Source: an uncultured Polaribacter sp.
Lineage (GTDB): Bacteria > Bacteroidota > Bacteroidia > Flavobacteriales > Flavobacteriaceae
Direction of reading: 5' to 3'
NCBI RefSeq assembly: GCF_947497125.1
Contig: NZ_CANMFI010000004.1
Span: 62,001 to 126,000 of the forward strand
DNA: 64,000 nucleotides
Position numbers and translations under genes: made by a program. The stretch's first letter is position 1; each line of letters starts with the position of its first letter. The notes under the pieces were generated by a model, which saw nothing but the letters and a program-made list of their open reading frames with translations, was not told the DNA's origin and did not search any database. Below, piece after piece: positions 1 through 6,331 of the stretch.

Positions 1-66
1 AACTTTATTTTCTTGTCCACCAATGGCTCTTACAACATACCATTTCATTACTGAATCAGTTGCCAT
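1..66 (-). CDS. nusG: Transcription termination/antitermination factor NusG (5' part, cut by window edge)
   Basis: Only the first 22 codons are in the window. They start at an ATG and contain the conserved NusG N-terminal pattern KWYVVRAIGGQENKV. NusG binds RNA polymerase and couples it to Rho or the ribosome. It follows secE by 2 bp on the same strand, which is the near-universal secE-nusG arrangement; this context supports the call despite the short fragment. Confidence 0.9.
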   Translation of the reverse strand, partial: MATDSVMKWYVVRAIGGQENKV

Positions 67-68
67 AA

Positions 69-266
69 TTAATTAGATTTAAACATTCCAAAAAAGTTAT
101 CTAATCCTGTTTGAAAAACATAATCTATACCTGCAACTGCTAGTGCAAATACAATTGTAAAAACAGCTACAGTTACCGTTGTTTTTTGAGCATCTTCTTT
201 AGATATCCAAGTCATGTGGTTACTTAACTCGTCAAAAGACTCTTTAATATATTGTATAAAGTTCAT
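69..266 (-). CDS. secE: Preprotein translocase subunit SecE
   Basis: A 65-residue protein of the short, single-membrane-span SecE type. The amphipathic N-terminal half carries ESFDELSNHMTWISKEDAQ, typical of the SecE surface helix, and one hydrophobic segment follows at about residues 32-50. SecE clamps SecY in the inner-membrane Sec translocon. It lies between tRNA-Trp and nusG, as in most Bacteroidota, and is probably co-transcribed from the tRNA/tuf promoter upstream. Confidence 0.93.
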   Translation of the reverse strand: MNFIQYIKESFDELSNHMTWISKEDAQKTTVTVAVFTIVFALAVAGIDYVFQTGLDNFFGMFKSN

Positions 267-288
267 CTTACTATTATGTTTTTATTTG

Positions 289-360
289 CACGGACGGAGA
301 GATTCGAACTCCCGACACCTGGTTTTGGAAACCAGTGCTCTACCGCTGAACTACGCCCGT
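289..360 (-). tRNA. tRNA-Trp (anticodon CCA)
   Basis: The minus strand folds into a full cloverleaf. The acceptor stem is ACGGGCG with CGTCCGT, the anticodon loop TTCCAAA carries CCA, and the T arm contains GTTCGAATC. No CCA end is encoded. It sits between tuf and secE, the usual flavobacterial position. Confidence 0.96.
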
Positions 361-376
361 ATTTATATTTCATTTA

Positions 377-410
377 TAAAGGCATCCCGAAAAAATCGGG
401 ATACCTTTTA
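377..410 (-). terminator. Hairpin between tuf and tRNA-Trp
   Basis: Inverted repeat with arms AAGG-ATCCCGA and TCGGGAT-CCTT around an A/T loop, just after the tuf stop codon. The following T-tract is short, so it may attenuate rather than fully end transcription into tRNA-Trp and secE-nusG. Confidence 0.6.
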
Positions 411-438
411 AATTATAATTAGTAAACTAAAAGTTATT

Positions 439-1626
439 TTAGTCTAATAATTCAGTTACCTGACCTGCACCAACTGTTCTACCACCTTCACGGATAGCAA
501 AACGTAAACCTACGTTTAATGCAATTGGTTGTAATAAATCAACTGTAATTGTTAAGTTATCTCCTGGCATTACCATTTCAACTCCTGAAGGCAAATTAAT
601 TGTACCTGTAACATCTGTAGTTCTTACATAGAACTGTGGACGATAGTTGTTATGGAATGGCGTGTGACGACCACCTTCTTCTTTCTTAAGAACATAAACC
701 TCTGCTTTAAACTTAGCATGAGGAGTTACAGAACCTGGCTTACAGATTACCATACCTCTTTTAATATCTTCTTTTGCAATACCTCTTAATAAGATACCTG
801 CATTATCTCCTGCTTCACCTCTATCTAAGATTTGACGGAACATTTCGATACCAGTAATAGTAGAAGTCATTTTTTCAGCTCCCATACCAATAATATCAAC
901 AACATCTCCTGTATTAGCAATACCAGTTTCGATACGACCTGTAGCTACAGTTCCACGACCAGTAATAGAAAATACATCCTCTACAGGCATTAAGAAATCT
1001 TTATCAACCTCTCTTAAAGGCTCTTCGATCCAAGCATCAACTTGGTTCATTAATTCTAATACAGTGTCAACCCATTTTTGCTCACCATTCAATGCTCCTA
1101 AAGCAGATCCTGAAACAACTGGTCCATTATCACCATCATACTCATAGAAAGAAAGTAATTCTCTTACTTCCATGTCTACTAATTCAAGTAACTCCTCATC
1201 ATCAACCATGTCAACTTTGTTTAAGAAAACAACCATACGAGGAATACCAACCTGGCGTCCTAATAAGATGTGCTCTCTTGTCTGTGGCATTGGCCCGTCT
1301 GTAGCAGCAACAACTAATATAGCACCGTCCATTTGAGCAGCACCTGTTACCATGTTCTTTACATAATCGGCGTGACCTGGACAATCTACGTGTGCATAGT
1401 GACGATTTTGTGTTTGATATTCTACGTGTGAAGTATTAATTGTAATACCTCTCTCTTTTTCTTCTGGAGCATTATCAATCTGATCAAAAGATCTAGCTTC
1501 AGAGAATCCTGCATCAGCTAATACTTTAGTAATAGCCGCAGTTAAAGTTGTTTTACCGTGATCTACGTGTCCGATAGTACCAATGTTTAAGTGTGGTTTC
1601 GAACGGTCAAAAGTTCCTTTTGCCAT
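439..1626 (-). CDS. tuf: Elongation factor Tu
   Basis: A 395-residue EF-Tu of normal length. The GTPase domain shows GHVDHGKT (residues 19-26), DCPGHADY (about 81-88) and NKVD (about 136-139), followed by two beta-barrel domains ending in [16 protein letters not shown]-Tu delivers aminoacyl-tRNA to the ribosome A site. The gene lies within a tRNA operon (Thr, Tyr, Gly, Thr upstream; Trp downstream), so adaptor tRNAs and their carrier are made from one transcript. No separate promoter with the TAnnTTTG element is visible in the 60-bp gap before tuf, which suggests expression from the tRNA promoter at about 2100. Confidence 0.99.
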   Translation of the reverse strand: MAKGTFDRSKPHLNIGTIGHVDHGKTTLTAAITKVLADAGFSEARSFDQIDNAPEEKERGITINTSHVEYQTQNRHYAHVDCPGHADYVKNMVTGAAQMDGAILVVAATDGPMPQTREHILLGRQVGIPRMVVFLNKVDMVDDEELLELVDMEVRELLSFYEYDGDNGPVVSGSALGALNGEQKWVDTVLELMNQVDAWIEEPLREVDKDFLMPVEDVFSITGRGTVATGRIETGIANTGDVVDIIGMGAEKMTSTITGIEMFRQILDRGEAGDNAGILLRGIAKEDIKRGMVICKPGSVTPHAKFKAEVYVLKKEEGGRHTPFHNNYRPQFYVRTTDVTGTINLPSGVEMVMPGDNLTITVDLLQPIALNVGLRFAIREGGRTVGAGQVTELLD

Positions 1627-1686
1627 AATTATTGATTTTTAATTCTTGTTTAAATATGTTTAGTGTCTAATAATACGTATCAATTG

Positions 1687-1759
1687 AGCCAGCGATGGGA
1701 CTTGAACCCACGACCTCATCCCTACCAAGGATGCGCTCTACCAACTGAGCTACACCGGC
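1687..1759 (-). tRNA. tRNA-Thr (anticodon GGT)
   Basis: Complete cloverleaf on the minus strand. The acceptor stem GCCGGTG pairs with CGCTGGC using G-T wobbles, the anticodon stem CATCC/GGATG encloses GGT, and the T loop is TTCAAGT. It is the last tRNA before tuf. Confidence 0.96.
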
Positions 1760-1777
1760 CTGTTGATATTTATTTTG

Positions 1778-1850
1778 AGCGAAAGACCGGGTTCGAACCG
1801 GCGACATTCAGCTTGGAAGGCTGACGCTCTACCAACTGAGCTACTTTCGC
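1778..1850 (-). tRNA. tRNA-Gly (anticodon TCC)
   Basis: Cloverleaf with acceptor stem GCGAAAG/CTTTCGC, anticodon stem TCAGC/GCTGA and anticodon TCC. The T arm is CCGGTTCGAACCCGG. Third of four tandem tRNAs. Confidence 0.96.
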
Positions 1851-1863
1851 AAATTGTAAATTG

Positions 1864-1945
1864 TGGGGAGAGCAGGATTCGAACCTGCGAAGACGTAGTC
1901 AACGGAGTTACAGTCCGTCCTCGTTGGCCGCTTGAGTATCTCCCC
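1864..1945 (-). tRNA. tRNA-Tyr (anticodon GTA)
   Basis: An 82-nt class II tRNA with a long variable arm. The acceptor stem is GGGGAGA/TCTCCCC and the anticodon stem ACGGA/TCCGT encloses GTA. The long variable arm is normal for bacterial tRNA-Tyr. Confidence 0.96.
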
Positions 1946-1984
1946 TTTAATTTACTATTTTAATGAACTTTTGTTTTTCTATTG

Positions 1985-2058
1985 AGCCGATGGAGGGACT
2001 CGAACCCACGACCTGCTGATTACAAATCAGCTGCTCTAGCCAGCTGAGCTACATCGGC
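1985..2058 (-). tRNA. tRNA-Thr (anticodon TGT)
   Basis: Cloverleaf with acceptor stem GCCGATG/CATCGGC. The anticodon stem GCTGA/TCAGC has the seven-base loop TTTGTAA, giving TGT. It is the first tRNA of the operon and a second threonine isoacceptor beside the GGT one downstream. Confidence 0.96.
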
Positions 2059-2098
2059 TTTTGATGTAAAAAAACAACCCGCTATTTCTAACGGATTG

Positions 2099-2106
2099 CA
2101 AATGTA
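2099..2106 (-). promoter_or_regulatory. -7 element of the tRNA-tuf-secE-nusG operon
   Basis: The minus strand reads TACATTTG, a perfect match to the Bacteroidota -7 consensus TAnnTTTG, 41 bp before the first tRNA. No clear -33 TTG is seen at the usual spacing. The next bases form a GAAA-loop hairpin followed by a T-run, described in the findings. Confidence 0.65.
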
Positions 2107-2164
2107 TAAAGTTTTTTTATATTCTAAAACTTTTTATAAAAATATTTTCATTTTTTTTATCATT

Positions 2165-2473
2165 TTATGAAATTAAAGAGTCTCTATGTTTTTCTTTTGA
2201 TCTCTTTAACTGTCTTTTTAAATTATCAACAGCAGCGTTTACGCCTTCTTCAAAGGTTTTTGTTTCTCTTTTAACTATTAATTCGTTACCAGGTATATTT
2301 ATTTTAACCTCAGTAATTTTATTTTCTTTATCGCTTGTATTTTGAACTTTTAAAAAAACCTCTGCGTCTACTATTTTATCATGAAACTTTGTTAAAGCCG
2401 ATACTTTGGTTTCTACAAACTCTATCAACTGACTATCTGCATTAAAATTTACCGATTGCGTGAACACTTTCAT
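2165..2473 (-). CDS. hpf: Ribosome hibernation-promoting factor, short HPF/RaiA type
   Basis: A 102-residue protein of the short HPF/YfiA class. It has the beta-alpha-beta-beta-beta-alpha pattern: an N-terminal strand KVFTQSVNFNADSQL, a helix with VETKVSALTKFHDKI, and a basic C-terminal helix VDNLKRQLKRSKEKHR that contacts 16S rRNA. It lacks the C-terminal dimerisation domain of long HPF. Such proteins block the mRNA/tRNA path of idle ribosomes in stationary phase. It follows xerC by 3 bp and precedes the tRNA-tuf run, so a recombinase and a translation factor share a message; this pairing recurs in Flavobacteriia (recalled, not checked). Confidence 0.88.
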   Translation of the reverse strand: MKVFTQSVNFNADSQLIEFVETKVSALTKFHDKIVDAEVFLKVQNTSDKENKITEVKINIPGNELIVKRETKTFEEGVNAAVDNLKRQLKRSKEKHRDSLIS

Positions 2474-2476
2474 ATC

Positions 2477-3364
2477 TTATTCTTTTTTATGGCTTCTAGG
2501 GTGCGCCTTGTTATACACTTTTTTTATAGCATCAAGACTATTATTGGTATAGACTTGAGTAGAGGCTAAAGAAGAATGCCCTAGCAACTCTTTAACCGAA
2601 TTTAAATCTGCCCCTTCATTCAATAAATGTGTTGCAAAAGAATGCCTTAATATATGTGGGCTCTTCTTTTCTTTTGAGGAGACTCTACTAAAGTAAGAAT
2701 TTATAACTCTGTACACAAGAGTTTCATATAATTTATTTCCTTTTTCAGTAATAAAAAGTGCAGTATCTGCTTTTGCATTCTCTTTTCTTAACAATAAGTA
2801 ATTGTGTAAGCTACCAATTACAGAATCTAACAAAGGAATAAAACGCTCTTTATTTCTTTTTCCTAACACTTTTATTGTTTTACCTGATAAATTAACATCT
2901 GCCAACTCTATATTAATTAATTCAATTCTTCTAATACCTGTCGAATATAAAAGCTCTATAATCAATCGGTCTCTTAGAGCAACAAAATCATTTTTATCAT
3001 TAAAATTAGTCATTACAGCGGCTATCTCTTTAACCGAAAAAGGTACTTGAACTTTCTTAGGAATCTTTAAAGCTTTGTGCTTTGCCAACGGACTACTTTC
3101 TATTTGCTCTGCTTTCATCAAAAAACGATAATACGATTTTAAAGAGCTTATTTTTCTATTAATGGTTCTGTTTGATATCTTAATACCCACTAAATGAACA
3201 ATCCAACTTCTAACTTGACTGTAATGAACATCTAATAAGTTTTCTTGACTATAATTTGTGATTAAAAACTCTTTAAAAGACAACAAATCTTTTTTATATG
3301 CGGTTAAAGTATGCGATGAATACTTTTTTTCTGATGAAAGATACTCTAAGAATGCGTTGATCAA
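2477..3364 (-). CDS. xerC: Tyrosine recombinase XerC/XerD family
   Basis: A 295-residue tyrosine recombinase of normal Xer length. The N-terminal SAM-like DNA-binding domain spans about residues 1-90 and the catalytic domain about 105-290. The full active site is visible: Arg in TGIRR (about 145), Lys in LGKRNKER (about 169), HILR (His237, Arg240), LGH (His263) and nucleophile Tyr272 in TQVYTN. Xer proteins resolve chromosome dimers at dif. The start is TTG; no ATG in frame fits the N-terminal domain better. The core neighbours (hpf, rpsU) argue for a housekeeping Xer rather than a phage or transposon integrase. Whether it is XerC or XerD cannot be decided from one copy. Confidence 0.88.
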   Translation of the reverse strand: MINAFLEYLSSEKKYSSHTLTAYKKDLLSFKEFLITNYSQENLLDVHYSQVRSWIVHLVGIKISNRTINRKISSLKSYYRFLMKAEQIESSPLAKHKALKIPKKVQVPFSVKEIAAVMTNFNDKNDFVALRDRLIIELLYSTGIRRIELINIELADVNLSGKTIKVLGKRNKERFIPLLDSVIGSLHNYLLLRKENAKADTALFITEKGNKLYETLVYRVINSYFSRVSSKEKKSPHILRHSFATHLLNEGADLNSVKELLGHSSLASTQVYTNNSLDAIKKVYNKAHPRSHKKE

Positions 3365-3487
3365 ATTATAGTTATTTGTTGATAGCTGCTGTAAATTTAC
3401 AAAATAATTAGAAAAAATAATCCAACTCTATTTCCATTGATTGTAAAACTATTTAATAAAGCAAAAGGTATTTATAAAAATTAACTA
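3365..3487. other. Left part of the 403-bp xerC-rpsU intergenic region
   Basis: A/T-rich spacer upstream of xerC with no ORF and no exact TAnnTTTG element on the minus strand. It probably contains the xerC-hpf promoter, but I cannot place it. The rest of this gap is the tandem repeat described next. Confidence 0.4.
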
Positions 3488-3503
3488 ACTTCTAAAATCA
3501 GCA

Positions 3504-3540
3504 CAAAAAAAAACTCGTATCAAATACATGATACGAGTTT
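3504..3540 (-). terminator. Terminator hairpin in repeat unit 1
   Basis: Minus strand: perfect 11-bp stem AACTCGTATCA/TGATACGAGTT with loop TGTATT, followed by a run of T. This is a strong intrinsic terminator for transcripts coming from rpsU. Confidence 0.8.
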
Positions 3541-3633
3541 AATATTTTGGATAGCTTTTGCTATATCCCGAAATAAATTCGGGATTAATTCAACTTACAA
3601 TTTTTAGTGCGTCTGCGACTTCTAAAATCAGCA

Positions 3634-3669
3634 CAAAAAAAACTCGCATCAAATACATGATACGAGTTT
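3634..3669 (-). terminator. Terminator hairpin in repeat unit 2
   Basis: Same hairpin as in unit 1 with one base changed, which gives a G-U pair on the minus strand but an A-C mismatch on the plus strand. A T-run of about eight follows. It is the first terminator met by RNA polymerase leaving rpsU. Confidence 0.78.
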
Positions 3670-3767
3670 AATGTTTTGGATAGCTTTTGCTATATCCCGA
3701 AATAAATTCGGAATTAATTCAACTTACAATTTTTAGTGCGTCTGTGACTTCTAAAAATTGAGTTTCA

Positions 3768-3965
3768 TTAACCTACTTCTTCTTGTGTTCTTAATCTTTG
3801 AACATATGAAGCTTTTATTCTTTGAGCTCTATTTGCTACAGATGGCTTTGTAAAGTTTTTTCTGTTACGTAGATTTTTCATTGTTTTCGTACGATCGAAT
3901 TTTCTCTTGTAACGCTTTAAAGCTCTATCTATATTTTCTCCTTCTTTAATTGGTATAATTAACAT
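3768..3965 (-). CDS. rpsU: Small ribosomal subunit protein bS21
   Basis: A 65-residue bS21 with the family start MLIIPIKEGENIDRALKRYKRKFDRT and a basic C-terminus. bS21 sits near the 3' end of 16S rRNA, next to the anti-Shine-Dalgarno. In Flavobacteriia, bS21 together with neighbouring proteins sequesters the anti-Shine-Dalgarno, and ribosomes lacking bS21 preferentially translate mRNAs with a strong Shine-Dalgarno, including rpsU itself (established for Flavobacterium johnsoniae). The gene here has exactly such a site 7 nt before its ATG. Its transcript starts from a clear promoter about 75 bp upstream and ends at the tandem terminators. Confidence 0.95.
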   Translation of the reverse strand: MLIIPIKEGENIDRALKRYKRKFDRTKTMKNLRNRKNFTKPSVANRAQRIKASYVQRLRTQEEVG

Positions 3966-3972
3966 AAGTTGG

Positions 3973-3982
3973 CACCTCCCTT
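3973..3982 (-). promoter_or_regulatory. Strong Shine-Dalgarno of rpsU
   Basis: The minus strand reads AAGGGAGGTG, complementary at nine of ten positions to the expected anti-Shine-Dalgarno tail, with 7 nt to the ATG. No other CDS start that I inspected in this window has a comparable site. This fits the known autogenous control of rpsU by bS21-free ribosomes in Flavobacteriia. Confidence 0.85.
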
Positions 3983-4040
3983 CATAAGTATCTTTATATT
4001 TTGAATAGTTTTTAAACTATTTGTTTTATTTTTTGGTCTG

Positions 4041-4070
4041 CAAATGTAGTTATTAATTACGAATTACAAA
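4041..4070 (-). promoter_or_regulatory. Promoter of rpsU
   Basis: The minus strand has TTTG (4070-4067), an 18-bp spacer, then TACATTTG (4048-4041): a full Bacteroidota sigma-factor promoter with correct spacing. Initiation would be near 4035, giving a leader of about 70 nt. That leader contains a small AATAGTTT/AAACTATT hairpin and the Shine-Dalgarno. Confidence 0.8.
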
Positions 4071-4102
4071 TTTTTAATTAAATTATTTTTAAGCCTAGTA
4101 TT

Positions 4103-4186
4103 TGCGTTAGGGATTGAAACGGCATCCTTTTTTGTGTTTTTCAAAAAAGATACAGTGTAAAGCCCGACCTTTTTAGGTAACGCCCT
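4103..4186 (+). repeat. Structured dispersed element, copy 1
   Basis: About 85 bp with complementary ends GCGTTA (4105-4110) and TAACGC (4179-4184). Inside are GGGATTGAAACGGCATCC, a T-run/A-run hairpin and GATACAGTGTAAAGCCCGACC. A second copy lies at 46986-47066 on the other strand with the same ordered blocks. No ORF. It may be a structured RNA, a REP- or MITE-like repeat, or both. The Rfam family Flavo-1 is one candidate to test; I could not compare it. Confidence 0.7.
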
Positions 4187-4238
4187 TATACTTAAATAAT
4201 AAAATTTACTGAAAGCTTTTTAACTCGTAGTTCTACTA

Positions 4239-5405
4239 TTAGGTTGCTGGTTTATACTCTTTATTATCGATTACCATTTTTGCAATAATCTCTTTTAAAA
4301 TCTCTGAAGTACCACCACCAATAGGCCCTAACCTACTATCTCTTAACAAGCGTGCCATTGGATACTCTTCCATATAACCGTAACCACCTAACAATTGCAA
4401 TGCATCGTAGATAACCTCGTCTGCCATTTTTGTAGACAATAATTTAGACATACTTGCTTCTTTTACCACATAAGTACCCTGATCTAGTCTTTTGGCTATA
4501 GAATAGTTGTATTCTCTACACATATCTACTCTACTTGCCATCTCTGCGATTTTATGTCTTAATGCCTGAAATTTATCTAAAGATTTGCCAAAAGCAACTC
4601 TTTCTTGCATGTATTTTATTGCATAATCTACTGCATATTCTGCTCTGGCATGTGCGTTTACCCCCATTAACAAACGCTCTAAAGCAAAGTGCTGCATAAT
4701 GTACGGAAACCCTTTTCCTTCTTCGCCCATTAAATTTTCTGCAGGAATTACTACGTTGTCAAAAGCAATTTCTCCGGTATCAGATGCTCTCCAACCTAGT
4801 TTGTCTAATTTGGTTGCAGAAATACCCGGAGTATCTCTATCAACAACAAAAATGCTTATTCCTTTGTATTTGTCTGAAGGATCTGTTTTTGCAGCAATGA
4901 TTAAATAATCTGAATAAACTCCGTTTGTTATAAACGTTTTAGAACCATTTAAAACGTAAGTATCTCCTTTTTTAATTGCTGTAGATCGCATTCCTGCAAC
5001 ATCAGAACCACCAAATGGCTCTGTGATACATAAACACCCTATTTTTTCTCCGGTGACACTAGGTACCAAATATTTTTGTTTGATAGCCTCTGTACCCTCT
5101 TTATTTAAGTGCGTCATTGCTAAATACTCGTGCGCCCACATTGCAGCTGCAAATCCACAAGAGTTTATTTTCTGCATTTCTTCTAAAAAGATAATGGTAT
5201 AAAAAAGATCTAAATCTAAACCTCCATAGGCTTCTGGAGTAGACAACCCAAAATAGCCCATTTCGCCAAATTTTTGCCAAATAAAACGATCTATTGTACC
5301 CGTTTTTTCCCACTTTTCTATATGAGGAACTACTTCTTTTTGTAAAAAATCTTTAAAACTTGCACGAAAAGCTTCGTGCTCTTCAGTAAAATACATACTG
5401 CTCAT
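4239..5405 (-). CDS. Acyl-CoA dehydrogenase
   Basis: A 388-residue flavoprotein of standard acyl-CoA dehydrogenase length. An N-terminal helical domain is followed by the middle beta domain with the signature CITEPFGGSDVAGM (about 125-140), and a C-terminal helical domain with LQLLGGYGYMEEYP. The conserved IGGGTSEILKEII near the C-terminus is the region that contacts FAD and substrate. It oxidises acyl-CoA thioesters to enoyl-CoA, passing electrons to ETF. Chain-length specificity cannot be told from sequence alone. It is 23 bp after a helix-hairpin-helix protein gene and probably ends that operon. Confidence 0.92.
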   Translation of the reverse strand: MSSMYFTEEHEAFRASFKDFLQKEVVPHIEKWEKTGTIDRFIWQKFGEMGYFGLSTPEAYGGLDLDLFYTIIFLEEMQKINSCGFAAAMWAHEYLAMTHLNKEGTEAIKQKYLVPSVTGEKIGCLCITEPFGGSDVAGMRSTAIKKGDTYVLNGSKTFITNGVYSDYLIIAAKTDPSDKYKGISIFVVDRDTPGISATKLDKLGWRASDTGEIAFDNVVIPAENLMGEEGKGFPYIMQHFALERLLMGVNAHARAEYAVDYAIKYMQERVAFGKSLDKFQALRHKIAEMASRVDMCREYNYSIAKRLDQGTYVVKEASMSKLLSTKMADEVIYDALQLLGGYGYMEEYPMARLLRDSRLGPIGGGTSEILKEIIAKMVIDNKEYKPAT

Positions 5406-5428
5406 ATTATAATACAGATTTATCTTGT

Positions 5429-6325
5429 TTATTTAGCCTCCAAATATAAGACTATTCTATGATACTTTTCTAAAGGAAAGCCTTCGATATTTTTTAATTC
5501 GTTGATATTTTGGAGTTCTGCAACCTCATCTCTGTAACTGAATATTTTTTTACACAACTCATAATCTATATATGGATTCTTAAGTAGTTCTTTAAATAAA
5601 ACCGTATTTACGTTCTGTTTTACCAACGTTGGCTGAATGCTAATTTTAAAGACTTTTAAAACATTATCTGCAACATTTTTTTCTAAACCCCAAACTTCAT
5701 AAAGTTGTTCTTCAAGAGAAAAACCCTGTAATTTAGAACGATACTTAATAATGCGTTCCGAGAAAGCAGGTCCTATTCCGTTTATACTTTGTAAATCTGT
5801 AGCCGTAGCATTATTTAAATCTGAAGTAGATATGGATGTTTTAGGCTTTTTAGTTTTAGTGTTTAAGGAGTTTGAAGACTTATTGCTGCCTTTTTGCTGC
5901 TGATGGTTACGAACTACCCAATCTGGAAATTTAAAGTAAATTGAAATAGCTGCTAATAGTGAATCTGACACTTGCGTTACTCGCTGAAATTCTGCTGCCG
6001 AATTGATGAATTTATTAGTTTTACGGAATGCAAAAAGACGGTCTATTTCATCTAAAGACATCCCTAATTGATGTCCTTTAAAATCTGTAATATAGTTAGG
6101 ATTAAAAGGATAGATTTTAGGTTGCCTCTCTTTTAAAGCAACTGCTTTTAAACTGTCTATTTCTTTTTGAAATGCGACTAAAGTTTTAGAGGGAACAATT
6201 ATTTCATCTGAAGAAAATCGAAAAGAAACAATAACAATCTGAACTGCAACAATAAGTATCATTAAAAAGAAAACCCCATTTCTTTGGCTTTTGTTATACC
6301 AGAAATGGGGTTTAAAAATGTTCAT
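5429..6325 (-). CDS. Helix-hairpin-helix (ComEA-like) protein with one membrane anchor
   Basis: A 298-residue protein. One N-terminal membrane segment (about 17-35, GVFFLMILIVAVQIVIVSF) leaves the rest outside the cytoplasm. At least one clear helix-hairpin-helix follows at about 165-185 (NATATDLQSINGIGPAFSER), with weaker repeats before and after (DEIDRLFAFRKTNKFINS; NPYIDYELCKKIFSYRDEV). ComEA-type domains bind double-stranded DNA, so a role in DNA uptake or periplasmic DNA binding is possible but not shown. It lies 6 bp after the AGCS symporter gene. Confidence 0.78.
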   Translation of the reverse strand: MNIFKPHFWYNKSQRNGVFFLMILIVAVQIVIVSFRFSSDEIIVPSKTLVAFQKEIDSLKAVALKERQPKIYPFNPNYITDFKGHQLGMSLDEIDRLFAFRKTNKFINSAAEFQRVTQVSDSLLAAISIYFKFPDWVVRNHQQQKGSNKSSNSLNTKTKKPKTSISTSDLNNATATDLQSINGIGPAFSERIIKYRSKLQGFSLEEQLYEVWGLEKNVADNVLKVFKISIQPTLVKQNVNTVLFKELLKNPYIDYELCKKIFSYRDEVAELQNINELKNIEGFPLEKYHRIVLYLEAK

Positions 6326-6331
6326 ATTTTT

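Larger units (their letters stand above)
3488..3756 (-). repeat. Two tandem ~130-bp repeats plus a 10-bp third start, downstream of rpsU
   Basis: Unit 1 is 3488-3617 and unit 2 is 3618-3746; the first bases of the unit, ACTTCTAAAA, recur at 3747-3756. The units are nearly identical, with a handful of substitutions and one base of length difference in an A-run. Each holds three inverted repeats: arms ATCCCGAA/TTCGGGAT (3565-3585 in unit 1), ATAGC/GCTAT, and a terminator-like hairpin. Two of the unit differences fall in stems and leave G-U pairs only when the minus strand is read as RNA, so the functional reading is the minus strand, downstream of rpsU. No ORF or spacer variation is present. 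Confidence 0.85.

Noticed and set aside
214..411. ORF on the plus strand across tRNA-Trp
   Set aside because: It overlaps a perfect tRNA on the other strand and has no homology I recognise; the same holds for the ORF at 1763-1963 across the tRNA cluster.
2477..3364. Tyrosine recombinase as a sign of an integrated mobile element
   Set aside because: All neighbours are core genes (hpf, rpsU, tuf), length and motifs are those of housekeeping Xer, and no att repeats or cargo are visible. The adjacent tRNA cluster shows no duplicated 3' end.
3488..3756. Possible CRISPR array (repeated unit in an intergenic region)
   Set aside because: Only two long contiguous units with no unique spacers and no cas genes nearby; it is a tandem duplication containing terminators.
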